A stretch of 5,062 bases of DNA from Chloroflexota bacterium (GTDB lineage Bacteria; Chloroflexota; Dehalococcoidia; DSTF01; JACRBR01). Below are positions 4,552 through 5,062 of the stretch, piece after piece (position 1 is the stretch's first letter; each line of letters opens with the position of its first letter). The stretch lies in assembly GCA_016213125.1 (NCBI GenBank), contig JACRBR010000145.1:1-5062 (forward strand). The letters run 5' to 3'. The notes under the pieces were generated by a model, which worked only from the letters and a program-made list of their open reading frames with translations, ran no database searches and had not been told where the DNA came from. The translations under genes were made by a program, and so were the position numbers.

Positions 4552-4743
4552 ACTGGACTCTAGGGGTTACCCCGATGGGTCGTTGTCCAGCGGCGACTGA
4601 TACTGACAGAGTCGCCGCGGCTTGCCGATGATCGGCAAGGAGACCGTACGCGTACTACCCGGTGAAAGGGCGGTTGCCGGCGGCGGTCGTCGCAGAAGCC
4701 GTCAATACCAGTCCGGAAGGCGAAACGTCGCGAATCCGTGCTC
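4552..4743. other. Dyad-rich intergenic region, possible structured RNA or terminator cluster
   Basis: No credible gene lies here. Inverted repeats follow one another. CTGGAC (4553-4558) pairs with GTCCAG (4585-4590) around an inner GGGG-TTA-CCCC hairpin (4563-4573). A 9-bp stem joins 4590-4598 to 4610-4618. CTTGCCGAT (4621-4629) is the exact reverse complement of ATCGGCAAG (4631-4639). GTACGCGTAC (4646-4655) is a perfect palindrome. The rest to 4743 is GC-rich with no clear motif. It may be the 3' end of the tautomerase transcript, an independent small RNA or a control region for ftsH. I could not match it to a known riboswitch, SRP RNA, tmRNA or RNase P. Confidence 0.45.
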
Positions 4744-4752
4744 TGTTATACT
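4744..4752 (+). promoter_or_regulatory. Extended -10 promoter for ftsH
   Basis: TGTTATACT contains TATACT (4747-4752, five of six bases of TATAAT) preceded by TG one base upstream, the extended -10 form that tolerates a weak -35; no good -35 is seen. Transcription would start near 4758-4760, leaving a leader of about 55 nt to the ATG. Confidence 0.6.
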
Positions 4753-4754
4753 CA

Positions 4755-4770
4755 GGGGCACGCGCGCCCC
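4755..4770 (+). other. Short hairpin at the 5' end of the ftsH leader
   Basis: GGGGC (4755-4759) and GCCCC (4766-4770) can pair around a 6-nt loop close to the predicted transcription start. It could stabilise the message or be an operator; function is not shown. Confidence 0.3.
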
Positions 4771-4813
4771 GACCGCCTCAGGGCCACCGCGGGAAAAAGG
4801 CTAAGGTACATCC

Positions 4814-5062
4814 ATGAGTTCACGCTGGCTGCGCAACAGCTTCATTTACCTGCTCATCCTCGTCGCCGTCGTGGCGATCGTGTTTTCGTTCTTCCGCAAG
4901 GGTGACAGCGCCAAGAGCGTACCCATCAGCGAAGTAATCGCGTGGGGACGGGATGGCCAGTTGCAGGAAATCACCGTCAACGGTCAGAAGATCGAGGCCA
5001 AGAAGGGAAGCGACGACCCGCAGAAATACACCTCGCGCATCGGCAAGAACACCGAGATCGAG
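4814..5062 (+). CDS. ftsH: ATP-dependent zinc metalloprotease FtsH, N-terminal fragment
   Basis: Only the first 83 codons are present; the gene runs off the window. A single hydrophobic helix spans about residues 9-27 (FIYLLILVAVVAIVFSFF), followed by the start of the extracytoplasmic FtsH domain: VPISEVIAWGRDGQLQEITV (36-55), then a Lys-rich stretch, matching the usual pattern of SxF/SEV...V..I.V in FtsH N-termini. The AAA+ and HExxH protease parts lie outside. FtsH is a membrane-anchored hexamer that degrades misfolded membrane proteins and selected regulators. The ATG at 4814 is supported by AAGG (4803-4806) 7 nt upstream and by the position of the helix. An extended -10 promoter lies about 60 bp upstream. 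Confidence 0.85.
   Translation, partial: MSSRWLRNSFIYLLILVAVVAIVFSFFRKGDSAKSVPISEVIAWGRDGQLQEITVNGQKIEAKKGSDDPQKYTSRIGKNTEIE

Noticed and set aside
4700..4735. SRP RNA-like stretch CAGTCCGGAAGG
   Set aside because: It has the GGAA tetraloop context, but the AGCAGC half of the conserved asymmetric loop is missing and the flanks do not pair as in SRP domain IV.
4622..4804. Possible 60-codon plus-strand gene before ftsH
   Set aside because: It would start with TTG inside a perfect dyad, has no ribosome site, is low-complexity Arg/Gly-rich, and runs across the ftsH promoter.

Overview
This is a GC-rich bacterial chromosomal window of mostly ordinary housekeeping and accessory genes. The gene content fits a Chloroflexota (Dehalococcoidia-like) genome: a bacterial translin-family gene, tandem FmdB zinc-ribbon genes, 7-bp-periodic intergenic repeats and an ftsH start. 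That assignment is an inference from gene content and style; no marker gene here proves it. No mobile element, CRISPR array, rRNA or tRNA was seen.

Layout. A plus-strand membrane-protein gene enters from the left and ends at 369. It converges on a long minus-strand block across a gap holding two strong hairpins (369-390 and 402-422). Reading the minus strand from right to left, the block is: a TMEM175-type channel gene (4271-3654), rnhB (3582-2869), yraN (2876-2496), a first FmdB zinc-ribbon gene (2453-2082), a second FmdB gene (2021-1686), a DinB-fold gene (1673-1149) and a translin-family gene (1076-438). To the right, a tautomerase gene (4363-4551, plus) diverges from the channel gene. A dyad-rich gap (4552-4746) follows, and then the start of ftsH (from 4814, cut by the window end).

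Transcription logic. rnhB and yraN overlap and read as one unit from a good promoter. The second FmdB gene and dinB are 12 bp apart and probably co-transcribed. Three minus-strand genes (fmdB copy 1, fmdB copy 2, translin) each carry the same short element just before ATG: four in-phase heptads, the last always CTGTAAA followed by CT, then 6-7 nt to the start codon. None of these starts has a Shine-Dalgarno sequence. The element supplies a TAnnnT -10-like box at the distance expected for leaderless transcripts, and the rnhB start has the same geometry. By contrast the tautomerase has a strong AGGAGG site and ftsH a weaker AAGG.

The most interesting signals are this repeated leader element, the bacterial translin gene it precedes, and the row of hairpins upstream of ftsH. 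I do not see a clearly new multi-gene system.
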